A stretch of 13,565 nucleotides of DNA from Clostridium sp. (GCA_023664325.1 JAMPFS010000064.1:1-13565), one strand, 5' to 3'; positions 5,555-12,462 are shown, counted from the stretch's first letter. Program-made: numbers and translations. The notes: generated by a model from the sequence alone, not told the origin.

Positions 5555-5785
5555 CTACTTAAACAATTCAAGATTTTGTGCTATTGCCTTTTCTCTTTCT
5601 TTTGGGTTCTCTATGCTCATAAGTTTTTGTTTTTTCTCTTTCTCGGCTTTAAGTCGCTTTTCATAGCTTGCCGCCGTATCAGAATATGCTTTTTCAAAAT
5701 TCAGTAAGGGTAATAAATCCCTTGAAAGTGTACTATGCTTTGTTTGCTGTGTTAGCTTTTTCCATTCCTGATAAGATAGACACAT
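5555..5785 (-). CDS. Hypothetical protein, 76 residues, coiled-coil
   Basis: Not recognised. Residues about 35-68 are highly charged and helical (KRLKAEKEKKQKLMSIEN) and probably form a coiled coil. The Shine-Dalgarno GAAAGAGAGGT is well placed. It ends 20 bases before the next gene, consistent with one operon. Confidence 0.6.
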   Translation of the reverse strand: MCLSYQEWKKLTQQTKHSTLSRDLLPLLNFEKAYSDTAASYEKRLKAEKEKKQKLMSIENPKEREKAIAQNLELFK

Positions 5786-5807
5786 ATTTTTATACCTCTC
5801 TTTCCGC

Positions 5808-6173
5808 TTAATATCCTGCTAGCTTGTAATTGTGCTTTCTTCGTTCCTCGTCCTTTTCCGCTTGGTACTGCTGCCGATACTGTTTGTAAAGTTCCGGGCA
5901 ATCAAACGCAAATTGTGATAATTCTTGCATTGTTCCGCTTGCTTCACTACTCATTTTCCGCTTGTACCATTCATAATTTCGCTGTCCTGCCATTTCTTCT
6001 ATTACCTCCGCTTTCTTTATTCTGCCAGATAACAAGCCCACTGAATAATCATATAAGGCGGCGTTATCTTCATCACTTAACTTTGATAGTTCCGCTTCAC
6101 GTTCCTTTGTGTTTGGCTTCGTGCTATAAACACGCTCATAAAGCCTTGCAATCCGTTTTACATCATAATTCAT
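5808..6173 (-). CDS. Hypothetical protein, 121 residues, helical
   Basis: Not recognised. All-alpha and charged, with a region rich in tyrosine and glutamine at the C-terminus (ELYKQYRQQYQAEKDEERR). The start overlaps the end of the TerS-like gene by 11 bases, and its GAAAGCGAGGT ribosome site lies inside that gene, so translation is coupled. The position behind a TerS-like gene suggests a phage-like origin, without a specific function. Confidence 0.65.
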   Translation of the reverse strand: MNYDVKRIARLYERVYSTKPNTKEREAELSKLSDEDNAALYDYSVGLLSGRIKKAEVIEEMAGQRNYEWYKRKMSSEASGTMQELSQFAFDCPELYKQYRQQYQAEKDEERRKHNYKLAGY

Positions 6174-6849
6174 TTTGCTTTACCTCGCTTTCTTCCATGC
6201 TCGGCGGCTCCGGAAAAGGTGTATTTTCCATTTCTTCAACTGTCGTTCCGTATTTTTCCGCTATCAATCTTGGTAATTCATCACCGCTTATCATTTCCTT
6301 TTCTTCCGGCTCTGCCATACCAAACTTAAATTCTTGTTCATTACTCCACCTTGTATTTTCTTTGTTATTCAGCCAAAATATAACACCTGCATTATTGCGG
6401 TTATCGCCTAATTTCTGCTCATAAAAATCTTCAATAAGAATATAGGCTTTTCTAATAAGGTCAAAATCTGCTGTTGCTACCTTTTGTACGCCTTTATTCT
6501 CTCCCCCGGTCTTGTATTTGTTCCCTCGGCGGTCGCTTCCTTTTACATAGTCAATTACCGTTTGTGGCGATACTCCCAACGCCAACGCTAAACCGCTTTT
6601 TGTGGGATTCCGTTTCCAAACATAATTTATTTCTTGTGTTTCTTCGTCTTGCGATACCGTTAAACAATTTTGAAGATACGCAGATATTCTATTTTTCACT
6701 TCTTCCCTTGTTAGCATTTCATCATCACGCTCCTCCAGGATAGCTTGTATTTGTTCCGGGGAATATGACAAGCCGCCGCTTTTCTTTGCTTCTTCCCATG
6801 CCCGAACCATATATTGCCCCCTGCCGCTGGGCTTTTCTTCATTTTTCAT
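6163..6849 (-). CDS. TerS-like DNA-packaging protein (small terminase type)
   Basis: 228 residues. The central part matches the pattern of phage small terminase/DNA-packaging (Gp3-like) proteins. A helical start (EEVKNRISAYLQNC) leads to the HTH segment SGLALALGVSPQTVIDYVKG (about 85-104). Then come a helix with FDLIRKAYILIEDFYEQKL and the typical NAGVIFWLNN..RWSNEQEFKFG end of the core (about 152-177). Small terminase subunits recognise the packaging site and recruit the large subunit. No large terminase, portal or capsid gene is present. It may serve a helper phage, or it may be a DNA-binding protein with another use. An in-frame TGA just upstream fixes the start. The HNH gene upstream matches the usual phage order HNH-TerS. 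Confidence 0.6.
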   Translation of the reverse strand: MKNEEKPSGRGQYMVRAWEEAKKSGGLSYSPEQIQAILEERDDEMLTREEVKNRISAYLQNCLTVSQDEETQEINYVWKRNPTKSGLALALGVSPQTVIDYVKGSDRRGNKYKTGGENKGVQKVATADFDLIRKAYILIEDFYEQKLGDNRNNAGVIFWLNNKENTRWSNEQEFKFGMAEPEEKEMISGDELPRLIAEKYGTTVEEMENTPFPEPPSMEESEVKQNEL

Positions 6850-6902
6850 AGCAAAAAATCACACTCCTTTTTATAAATTGTGTAGTTACGCTTCCAGCTT
6901 AA

Positions 6903-7127
6903 TCAATTCGCACTTTCCAGCGTATCTAACGCCGCTTTAAGTGCCTTTACTTCGTCACTATCAAGCGTTATGCCTTTATATGGCTTTCCCTTGCCACTCC
7001 ATGCCCTAATATCAAGCGTGGCTTGCTTTCCGTTCCATGAAACAATGTTTACTTGCTTTGTAACTTCCCCCTCGCTTCCTGATAGCGTGGCAATGTGCTT
7101 TTCAATCGTAAATGTGCAATCGTTCAT
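6903..7127 (-). CDS. PC4/YdbC-like single-stranded-DNA-binding protein
   Basis: 74 residues. FTIEKHIATLS, then VNIVSWNGKQATLDIRAWS and KGITLDSDEVKAL, follow the YdbC/PC4 pattern: four strands with the WNG turn, then a helix. Proteins of this fold dimerise and bind single-stranded DNA. The gene sits between the HNH nuclease (6 bases away) and the TerS-like gene, after the primase, so a job in plasmid or phage-like DNA replication is likely. Confidence 0.8.
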   Translation of the reverse strand: MNDCTFTIEKHIATLSGSEGEVTKQVNIVSWNGKQATLDIRAWSGKGKPYKGITLDSDEVKALKAALDTLESAN

Positions 7128-7132
7128 TTTCT

Positions 7133-7429
7133 CTATACCTCACTTTCCTTTAATGCTACTCCTGCATAGCTTAGACTATCTTTCCAGCCACGCCGCCCAA
7201 ACGGATTATTTACCCGGTTCATCATGCGGTGTACTGCTTTGTGACACTCCGAACACAAACAAACTAAATCAGTGTATGGGTTTTCGTGAAAAATATTATG
7301 ATAGGTCAAATGGTGGACGTGGATATTTTCAGTAGTTCCGCACATTTGACATTTCCCCTCGTCTATCTCTATCCGCTTTTGTGCTTTTTCTTTCCATTCA
7401 TCAGTAAGTAGATATTCTTCATACTTCAT
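7133..7429 (-). CDS. HNH endonuclease
   Basis: 98 residues. CQMC (27-30) and CLCSECH (57-63) supply the zinc cysteines and frame the HVHHLTYHN core (37-45) of a phage-type HNH nuclease. Small HNH proteins of this kind are often encoded beside the terminase genes in phages and help cut DNA at the packaging site. The C-terminus reads KESEV because the GAAAGTGAGGT ribosome site of the next gene lies in its last codons. The N-terminal coding stretch (7405-7420) is repeated exactly in the terminator loop upstream. Confidence 0.85.
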   Translation of the reverse strand: MKYEEYLLTDEWKEKAQKRIEIDEGKCQMCGTTENIHVHHLTYHNIFHENPYTDLVCLCSECHKAVHRMMNRVNNPFGRRGWKDSLSYAGVALKESEV

Positions 7430-7506
7430 AATACATTCACTTCCTTTTCATGGTGGTTATATTGCTATGGGATAAAAAAGGGGCACATGATAAGTAGATA
7501 TTCTTC
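7405..7506. repeat. Perfect 16-bp direct repeat, HNH start versus upstream terminator loop
   Basis: TAAGTAGATATTCTTC is at 7405-7420 (codons 4-9 of the HNH gene on minus) and again at 7491-7506, inside the loop of the terminator 7476-7525. Confidence 0.75.
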
Positions 7507-7525
7507 TATATTGTGTACCCCTTTT
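7476..7525 (-). terminator. Terminator after the primase gene
   Basis: AAAAGGGG (7476-7483) pairs with CCCCTTTT (7518-7525), helped by CACA/TGTG inside. On minus CCCC is followed by six T. It may be partial, because no clear promoter is seen before the HNH gene. Confidence 0.65.
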
Positions 7526-7528
7526 CTG

Positions 7529-9415
7529 TCAATCTCCCCTATATATGATTGTCGGGTATCCGCTGGAAACAATGTTAAACTGTTCTTTTAATGCTTTTGT
7601 GCTTCGTGTCTTTGTCAGATTATTACATTCGCAAATATCCGTAATGCTCCGCTTTATCTGTCTATCTGAAAGTTCTTTGCCTATTCCCTTGCCCCTTAAT
7701 GCCTGGGCTATTTCCTTTTCGGTGGTATATCCCTTTGCTATTATTAAATCCATGCACACATTCATAATAGCTTCGTGTCGGCGGTCTGCTGATTTCGTGG
7801 GCTTCTTTGTGATAACCTTATCTTCTTTTGTGGTCTTACTGCTCAATGGATATAATCGGCTTGCGACTTCCTCGCCCTCGGTTCTGTAAAACATTTCATA
7901 GCTGATTCCATTTTGTCTATATCCGTTTTTCTTCCAACGGTTTCCGTTATCCTCGATATTTATTAAGGTGTCATTGTTCCAGCCTTGCAAGGCGTAAAAC
8001 TGTATATGCCGCTGATTGTCCTTTGTGTGGTCGTATGCTTTTTTTAATAATGCTATCGGTACTTGTTCATCTGGTAGCTTTTCAATCATTCCATGATACG
8101 CCAGCATGGTTATATATTGGTTTATCTTATTGGCTTTGTTTGGGCTTCTTCCGGATTCATTGGCAAGCTGCCGCAAACTGAAAAAGAAAATAACTTTATC
8201 TTCCTTTGTGTATGGGCTTATGTTCCGTCCTGCTATCCTTAAAATGTGATGGTACAATTCAACTGCATATCGCACATTCTTTGAAGCTATCGGGCATTGT
8301 GCGTTAAATCCTGTTTCGTCCAGCGTGTCAAGGATTTCTGCTATTTCCAGCAGTTCCCCTTGTAACCTCTCGCTTTGCGGTGTCCTCAAAACCTCATAAT
8401 TGTAAATCTGCTTTATTGCTTCCCATGCTTCCCACGCCTTTATATTGGCAAGATTGGCTATGATAGAATGAATAGTTAATGCCTTATCACTATATTTACA
8501 ATTACTGGAATGGCATTTATAAAGCCATTTTCCACAATCGCCATAATAGATACTTGCCGATGGGCTGTTATCTTCATGGAAGATACAGCAAAATGATTTC
8601 GGCGTGTCTATTTCCAGCAGTTCCGCAATGTCGGCATTTTTCCATATCTCGGCTTTGAAGTCTGCCACATTATCAAATATTTTCTTCTCTTTGCTCCCGA
8701 TCCGCTCCTGCAGCTCTCCCCATTCATGCCCTTTTATCAGTTCAATATTGTTTTTTCTTCCCGATTCTGCCTTGCTGGTCGGCTTTGCTGTCCTTTTAGG
8801 CTTGCTCTTTGCTTTGGGTGGCTCTTTCATCGGTATGTCCGGCAGCAGTCTTTCAATATCCGCTATATGGTTTATGTGGTCGGTGTCCGTCAGTATGGGC
8901 GGCTTGTCCGTTCCGAAAAATAGCCTTGCCGGATTCCTACACTTGCTATCTGCTGCCACTCCGAAAATGCTTGTTATGTAGTCGGCTATTCTGCCCCTTA
9001 GTCCTGTTTCTATGATTGGAATATCCAACAGAAACAAAATTCTGTATTTTCTCAATGCTGGACTGTCTGAAAAGGTCGGGTAGATAAAATTCGGTGTCAA
9101 TCCTGCTGCCCTTGCCTTGCTTATGGCTTGTCCGGGTGTCAGGCGGTCACTTTCCGCTATCGGCTCTTTGTCCTTTGCGTTGTCAATGTCTACTGCAAAA
9201 AGCTGTTGAGAAATAAAGTCCTTATCAGAATTTCCCCTTATGGCAGCAGTCCGAAAACTTCCCCCGGAACAAATCACGCTGAAAAGGTCTTGCACGTCTA
9301 TTTCTTGCGGTGTTTCAAGATTGCATTGTATTTTCCTTATCTGCTCCGGCTCCGGCTTTGCCCGGTACTGGGTTCTGTCTATATTGCACACTATTTTCAT
9401 TCTGCTGTTTTTCAC
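7529..9415 (-). CDS. Primase (AEP/PrimPol-like N-terminus plus CHC2-type zinc finger)
   Basis: 628 residues from a GTG at 9415, or 623 from the ATG at 9400. The GTG touches its GGAA and the ATG is 14 bases away, so the start is uncertain. The N-terminal domain has the metal-binding pair FAVDID (Asp76 and Asp78), a following FSDSPALRKYRILFLLD segment and NPARLFFGTD, consistent with an archaeo-eukaryotic primase fold. Around 276-306, CCIFHEDNSPSASIY..YKCHSSNC is a CHC2-type zinc finger like those of DnaG-family primases. The C-terminal third contains winged-helix-like segments (EKEIAQALRGKGIGKELSDR). It probably primes plasmid or phage-like replication. No helicase Walker A motif is visible, so a host helicase would be needed. 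Confidence 0.75.
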   Translation of the reverse strand: MKNSRMKIVCNIDRTQYRAKPEPEQIRKIQCNLETPQEIDVQDLFSVICSGGSFRTAAIRGNSDKDFISQQLFAVDIDNAKDKEPIAESDRLTPGQAISKARAAGLTPNFIYPTFSDSPALRKYRILFLLDIPIIETGLRGRIADYITSIFGVAADSKCRNPARLFFGTDKPPILTDTDHINHIADIERLLPDIPMKEPPKAKSKPKRTAKPTSKAESGRKNNIELIKGHEWGELQERIGSKEKKIFDNVADFKAEIWKNADIAELLEIDTPKSFCCIFHEDNSPSASIYYGDCGKWLYKCHSSNCKYSDKALTIHSIIANLANIKAWEAWEAIKQIYNYEVLRTPQSERLQGELLEIAEILDTLDETGFNAQCPIASKNVRYAVELYHHILRIAGRNISPYTKEDKVIFFFSLRQLANESGRSPNKANKINQYITMLAYHGMIEKLPDEQVPIALLKKAYDHTKDNQRHIQFYALQGWNNDTLINIEDNGNRWKKNGYRQNGISYEMFYRTEGEEVASRLYPLSSKTTKEDKVITKKPTKSADRRHEAIMNVCMDLIIAKGYTTEKEIAQALRGKGIGKELSDRQIKRSITDICECNNLTKTRSTKALKEQFNIVSSGYPTIIYRGD

Positions 9416-9488
9416 TTCCTTTATTTCTGCCGCTTAGAATCTCATTTACAAATCTATTCCAGTTCGGCATATCTGCTTTATTTTCCAT
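9315..9488 (-). CDS. Small ORF (57 residues) overlapping the primase start
   Basis: MENKADMPNWNRFVNEILSG is followed by a polar, disordered-looking tail ending ENTMQS. It is out of frame with the primase and overlaps it by about 100 bases. Its ATG has a strong AAGGGG six bases upstream, better placed than the primase's own site, so it is probably translated and may couple primase translation. No family recognised. Confidence 0.45.
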   Translation of the reverse strand: MENKADMPNWNRFVNEILSGRNKGSEKQQNENSVQYRQNPVPGKAGAGADKENTMQS

Positions 9489-9531
9489 TGATAACCCCTT
9501 AAAAAGTTTTTGTTTTTTCTCTTTTCTTTAC

Positions 9532-9560
9532 TTGCATTTTGCCTTGTAATGGTGTAAGAT
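9532..9560 (+). promoter_or_regulatory. Promoter of the plus-strand zinc-ribbon gene
   Basis: -35 TTGCAT (9532-9537), 17-base spacer, -10 TAAGAT (9555-9560). The start is near 9567. It faces the minus promoter at 9600-9628. The early transcript contains GCACTT (9570-9575) and AAGTGC (9613-9618), a stem that would hide the leader peptide's GGAAG. Confidence 0.65.
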
Positions 9561-9599
9561 ATTAGAAAAGCACTTTTATAAATTCATTGTCTAATCATA

Positions 9600-9628
9600 A
9601 TTATAATAAAGGAAGTGCGAAAATGCAA
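9600..9628 (-). promoter_or_regulatory. Promoter of the primase-HNH-TerS operon
   Basis: Minus-strand -35 TTGCAT (9628-9623), 17-base spacer, -10 TATAAT (9605-9600). Start near 9593. The transcript would cross the opposing promoter at 9532-9560. Confidence 0.7.
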
Positions 9629-9703
9629 TATTTTACAAAAAGAAAATTAGCGTGTTTATTTTTGTTTTCGTTTTGTCTAATGGTTAGGAGGTTTTTAAAA
9701 TGA
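9623..9703 (+). CDS. Leader peptide, 26 residues, coupled to the zinc-ribbon gene
   Basis: MQYFTKRKLACLFLFSFCLM, then VRRFLK, with AAGGAAG nine bases upstream. Its TGA overlaps the ATG of the next gene (ATGA), the classic sign of translational coupling. It is basic and hydrophobic. It could regulate translation of the downstream gene or simply be a short membrane peptide. Confidence 0.5.
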   Translation: MQYFTKRKLACLFLFSFCLMVRRFLK

Positions 9704-10737
9704 TTGCTTACAAATTCGCAAAATCAAGAAAATGGGTTCAGGTGCTTTCAGATGGGCGGTGGCGTTCTGTTCCATTCGGTTTGACTGCTATTGATGAAAT
9801 TAACAGTATGCTTTCTTATGCCGATTTCGACACATTCAAAAAGATGTATGCAAATCAGATTTCGCCCTATATGTTATCAGGATATAAAACAGAATCCGCA
9901 AAGAAGTTAGTTGAAGAAATATCCGCAAACATACAGAACGAAGAAAAAATGAAAGAAATGTTTGAAAGCTGTCAAAATCACTATGATTGTATAAAAGATT
10001 TTTCTTCATACTTAGCTGATATTTTACCATGTATTCACAAATGCCGCAAAAATCAGCCGTCAATATTACAAGAAATTTATGATAATGCTTTTGATTTAGC
10101 TTTTCGATTTTACAATGAAATTTCCTTTGACGCAAAAAAAGAGTTAGTGGAAAATTGCCCGGATAAATATAAAAATCTTGTATTACCCTGTCAATGGTAC
10201 GGTATGGAAGTATGCAATAATGAATATACGGACGGTAAAGAAGAAATTGCAGAAAAATATTATATTCCAGTAAGTGAAAAAGCAAATATGCCAGAAAATG
10301 CCTATACATGGCTCATGTTCCCTTTAGACTTTGCGGAATTGCTTCTTAATCGAGATGTTAATTTTATCGTGAAACGCTGTTCTAATTGTGGCGGTCTGTA
10401 TGCTACAAGCTATCCGCAATCCGTACTTTGTGAGTGCTGCAAGTCTAACAATGTGACAAACACCGCACGCAAAAACAACCGCTGCCGCCAGCTCCACAAG
10501 AATATACTGGACTTAATCAATAATTGCAAGACAGAAAAACATATTGCCCGGTATGCTGGACTGGAAGCCCCGGACGGAACGCCCACATATTTCTTTAGGA
10601 CTGAATCTAATTTCTATTGGTCGATATGCCAGGGCAAAAAGCCAAAAACAGAAAAGGCGGTGTTTTATGAAGATATAACAAATGAAAAACAGTATTATGA
10701 ATGGTTACAAAAGATACATGATGAAATAAAAGAATAA
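9700..10737 (+). CDS. Cys4 zinc-ribbon protein of unknown function
   Basis: 345 residues with Shine-Dalgarno TAGGAGG. About 220 helical residues come first. Then CSNC (227-230) and CECC (244-247) form a four-cysteine zinc ribbon, followed by a basic stretch (ARKNNRCRQLHKN). The family is not named with confidence, though zinc-ribbon proteins of this outline occur in clostridial accessory regions. It is the only large plus-strand gene and clearly more AT-rich than the minus-strand genes. It lacks the GGCAGCAG motif common elsewhere, suggesting separate acquisition. Its promoter faces that of the primase operon, so a role in controlling that operon is plausible. It ends at a good terminator. 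Confidence 0.8.
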   Translation: MIAYKFAKSRKWVQVLSDGRWRSVPFGLTAIDEINSMLSYADFDTFKKMYANQISPYMLSGYKTESAKKLVEEISANIQNEEKMKEMFESCQNHYDCIKDFSSYLADILPCIHKCRKNQPSILQEIYDNAFDLAFRFYNEISFDAKKELVENCPDKYKNLVLPCQWYGMEVCNNEYTDGKEEIAEKYYIPVSEKANMPENAYTWLMFPLDFAELLLNRDVNFIVKRCSNCGGLYATSYPQSVLCECCKSNNVTNTARKNNRCRQLHKNILDLINNCKTEKHIARYAGLEAPDGTPTYFFRTESNFYWSICQGKKPKTEKAVFYEDITNEKQYYEWLQKIHDEIKE

Positions 10738-10742
10738 AATAT

Positions 10743-10793
10743 AGCCCCTGCTGCTGGTCGGTGTTCATCTGCTCCAGTTTCAGGGGCTTTTTA
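10743..10793. terminator. Terminator after the zinc-ribbon gene
   Basis: AGCCCCTG (10743-10750) pairs with CAGGGGCT (10781-10788), with a long loop, then a T run (CTTTTTATT). The minus side is also T-rich (ATATTTTATTC), so it may serve the converging repA transcript too. Confidence 0.7.
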
Positions 10794-10799
10794 TTCTTC

Positions 10800-11018
10800 C
10801 TGATTGTTTCCGGCTCTTAATAGCGGCTATGTACCTTTTCCAAAATAACCCCCTCGCATGGCTTGTATTTGCCCCAAATCGGGCTTGTTTCGCTTTTGGT
10901 GGGTATTTCTTCACTTATCATTCTAAAATCGCTCTACGGGGCTTGTACGCTTTTAGAAATACACATAGCATAAATTTATTTGTGCGTTGGGTGTATTTCG
11001 CTCTCAATCGCCGATGGC
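10800..11018. other. Non-coding region downstream of repA with an inverted repeat
   Basis: No convincing gene. TTCTAAAA-N-CG (10921-10931) is inverted at 10948-10958 around 16 bases. GTGTATTTC-like elements occur in both orientations nearby (about 10900, 10957-10964, 10990). ATAACCCCCTCGC at 10845-10857 is repeated exactly at 3968-3980 upstream of the sigma gene. It may be part of an origin or a mobilisation or recombination site. None of these can be shown from sequence alone. Confidence 0.4.
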
Positions 11019-11906
11019 TTAAAAATCGTGGTTATAGTGTCCTTCGTTCATCAGGTCTAAATAGCTTTGTTCCCGGCTATTATATAGCACTGTCAAAAGA
11101 TAGGCTTTTACATTCTTTATTCGCTGGTCTTGCTCATGGTATTTATCAATGCTATAAATCAGATCGTCCGGCTGCAGCTTCATCAGCTTGCCGATAACTA
11201 CCATTGGGGGCTTGTCCTCGCCGCCTATCCTGATTGTTTTCTTTGTGCTGTTCAGTGTTTCATACAGAATTTCAAAAACAATGTCTATATCCGTCTGCTT
11301 TGCCGGGTACTGAATAATAAGGCTGTCATATTCATATAACGCCTTTATATCCTGCATTGTGTACCGTTCCGCTTGACTTTTTGGCTGGTCGGTGGTATTC
11401 TGTTCTTTGTAAATAGCGTAATTTTCATTGGTGCTTGTGTCTGCGGTTTGGCTGCTGTCAGATACAAGCCCTTTTTCTTTGCTTATGTAATATCCTTTGG
11501 CTGTCAGTGCTTCAATCATTCGCTTTTCTTCGATTTCGTCCACTGCTGCCTTTAATTCTTCCATGCTTTCAGCTTTCCACATATCAGCAGAATCATTTAT
11601 TTTGTAAATGTTTGGTTTGTTCATGCCCTGCTGCCTTATTTCAAGTATTCCCTTTTTCTGCAATCCTTGTAAAACTGTCCTTACTGTCTTTTCGGTCATT
11701 TTTACATTTTTTGCAAGGGTGGCAAGTGTTGGGTAGACTTCCCCCCGGATTGTACCGTTATCATTCGCAAAATTGATATACTGCTTTAAGTGAATGAAAA
11801 TTATCTGCTCTTTTCCGCTTAGTAGTCCAGCGTTCAAGAAGTCAAGATATACTTTGATGAATTTTCTTTCCGGCGTGGAAGTTTGCACTATGAATCTTTC
11901 TTCCAT
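11019..11906 (-). CDS. repA: Plasmid replication initiator, winged helix plus DUF6017-like C-terminus
   Basis: 295 residues. Residues about 12-105 are a winged helix-turn-helix: FIKVYLDFLNAGLLSGKEQ, TLATLAKNVKMTEKTVRTVL, then KKGILEIRQQGMNKPNIY. This resembles the N-terminal domain of RepA_N-type and DnaD-like initiators. The linker is polar. The C-terminus, about 180-295 (YEYDSLIIQYPAKQTDIDIV through RIKNVKAYLLTVLYN to a final HYNHDF), fits the DUF6017 tail of clostridial replication initiator proteins. It would bind the origin and load the host helicase. A ribbon-helix-helix gene precedes it by 6 bases and iterons lie about 330 bases upstream, which supports the call. Confidence 0.8.
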   Translation of the reverse strand: MEERFIVQTSTPERKFIKVYLDFLNAGLLSGKEQIIFIHLKQYINFANDNGTIRGEVYPTLATLAKNVKMTEKTVRTVLQGLQKKGILEIRQQGMNKPNIYKINDSADMWKAESMEELKAAVDEIEEKRMIEALTAKGYYISKEKGLVSDSSQTADTSTNENYAIYKEQNTTDQPKSQAERYTMQDIKALYEYDSLIIQYPAKQTDIDIVFEILYETLNSTKKTIRIGGEDKPPMVVIGKLMKLQPDDLIYSIDKYHEQDQRIKNVKAYLLTVLYNSREQSYLDLMNEGHYNHDF

Positions 11907-11912
11907 GCCTTA

Positions 11913-12065
11913 TTACTTCCTTTCCTTTGCTTCTTCCAGTTCCTTAGATATTAGCTTTACTATCATTTCTTTAAGGCTTGTTTTCTGCTCTACACAATGA
12001 AGTTTTAGCCGCTGGTGTAGTTCTTCATCAATAGTTACCACTAAATTCTTTTTGCCATCTGCCAC
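11913..12065 (-). CDS. Ribbon-helix-helix (Arc/CopG-type) repressor, 50 residues, GTG start
   Basis: NLVVTIDEELHQRLKLHCVE then QKTSLKEMIVKLISKELEEA is a textbook ribbon-helix-helix: one strand, a helix, a turn and a second helix. It starts at GTG (12065), eight bases after AAAGGGG; the nearby ATG is out of frame. It is the first gene of the repA operon, with a 6-base gap to repA. A palindrome sits between the -35 and -10 of its promoter, the expected place for autorepression. By analogy with CopG it probably limits initiator synthesis and so plasmid copy number. A partition role is the alternative. Confidence 0.85.
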   Translation of the reverse strand: MADGKKNLVVTIDEELHQRLKLHCVEQKTSLKEMIVKLISKELEEAKERK

Positions 12066-12088
12066 AAAATCAGCCCCTTTCTATCAAA

Positions 12089-12116
12089 ATTATATACAAG
12101 ATATTGTATCAGACAA
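12089..12116 (-). promoter_or_regulatory. repA operon promoter with palindromic operator
   Basis: Minus-strand -35 TTGTCT (12116-12111), 16-base spacer, -10 TATAAT (12094-12089). The spacer contains ATACAA-GATA-TTGTAT (12094-12109, plus strand), a perfect 6+6 inverted repeat, probably the site of the ribbon-helix-helix protein. Confidence 0.8.
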
Positions 12117-12232
12117 AACGGAATAAATCAACCTTTATTTCGTGGTATCGTGTTTCCGTCTGTCCGTCTGTCGTTCCTGATAGATAGATGGATATATTTA
12201 ACATGGTTTTATTTCAATGGTTCTATTTCGGC

Positions 12233-12314
12233 GGTAAAAAATACCGTTCCGGGGCGGTAAAAATTACCTGTCTTGAAAGGTAAAAAATACCGTTCCGGGG
12301 CGGTAAAAATTACC
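12233..12314. repeat. Four iterons at exact 23-bp spacing (candidate replication origin)
   Basis: GGTAAAAAWTACC occurs at 12233-12245, 12256-12268, 12279-12291 and 12302-12314, each 23 bases after the last. The W alternates A, T, A, T. Between units 1-2 and 3-4 the spacer is GTTCCGGGGC. Each unit is a dyad (GGTA..TACC). Phasing near two helical turns puts all sites on one face of the DNA. They are probably RepA binding sites. Between here and the repA promoter the DNA (12117-12230) is T-rich without other clear motifs. Confidence 0.85.
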
Positions 12315-12429
12315 GTTCCAGCATAAAATAAGGCTTTGCGGCGTGTGGATAGCCCAACATAGGCATATCCGGCAGCAGTCGGGCGGCTGTGATGGGCGGT
12401 CTTGTCCTGCTGCCATAGGGCAATAAAAA

Positions 12430-12453
12430 AGAATCCTGCATATAGCGGATTCT
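12430..12453 (-). terminator. Minus-strand terminator ahead of toxin 2
   Basis: AGAATCC (12430-12436) pairs with GGATTCT (12447-12453), with a T6 run on minus. Copy of the element at 29-52. Confidence 0.65.
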
Positions 12454-12462
12454 GTCGGATTA

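Noticed and set aside
10845..10857. oriT nick site
   Set aside because: No relaxase gene in the window and no recognised nick motif.
10817..10921. Minus-strand 34-codon ORF starting MISEEIPTKSETSPIWG
   Set aside because: No clear ribosome site or family; possible but not supported.
10829..11197. Plus-strand ORF of 122 residues
   Set aside because: Overlaps the end of repA on the other strand and lacks an initiation signal.
12233..12314. Iterons as a CRISPR array
   Set aside because: 13-bp dyads with 10-bp, partly identical spacers; far too short for CRISPR.
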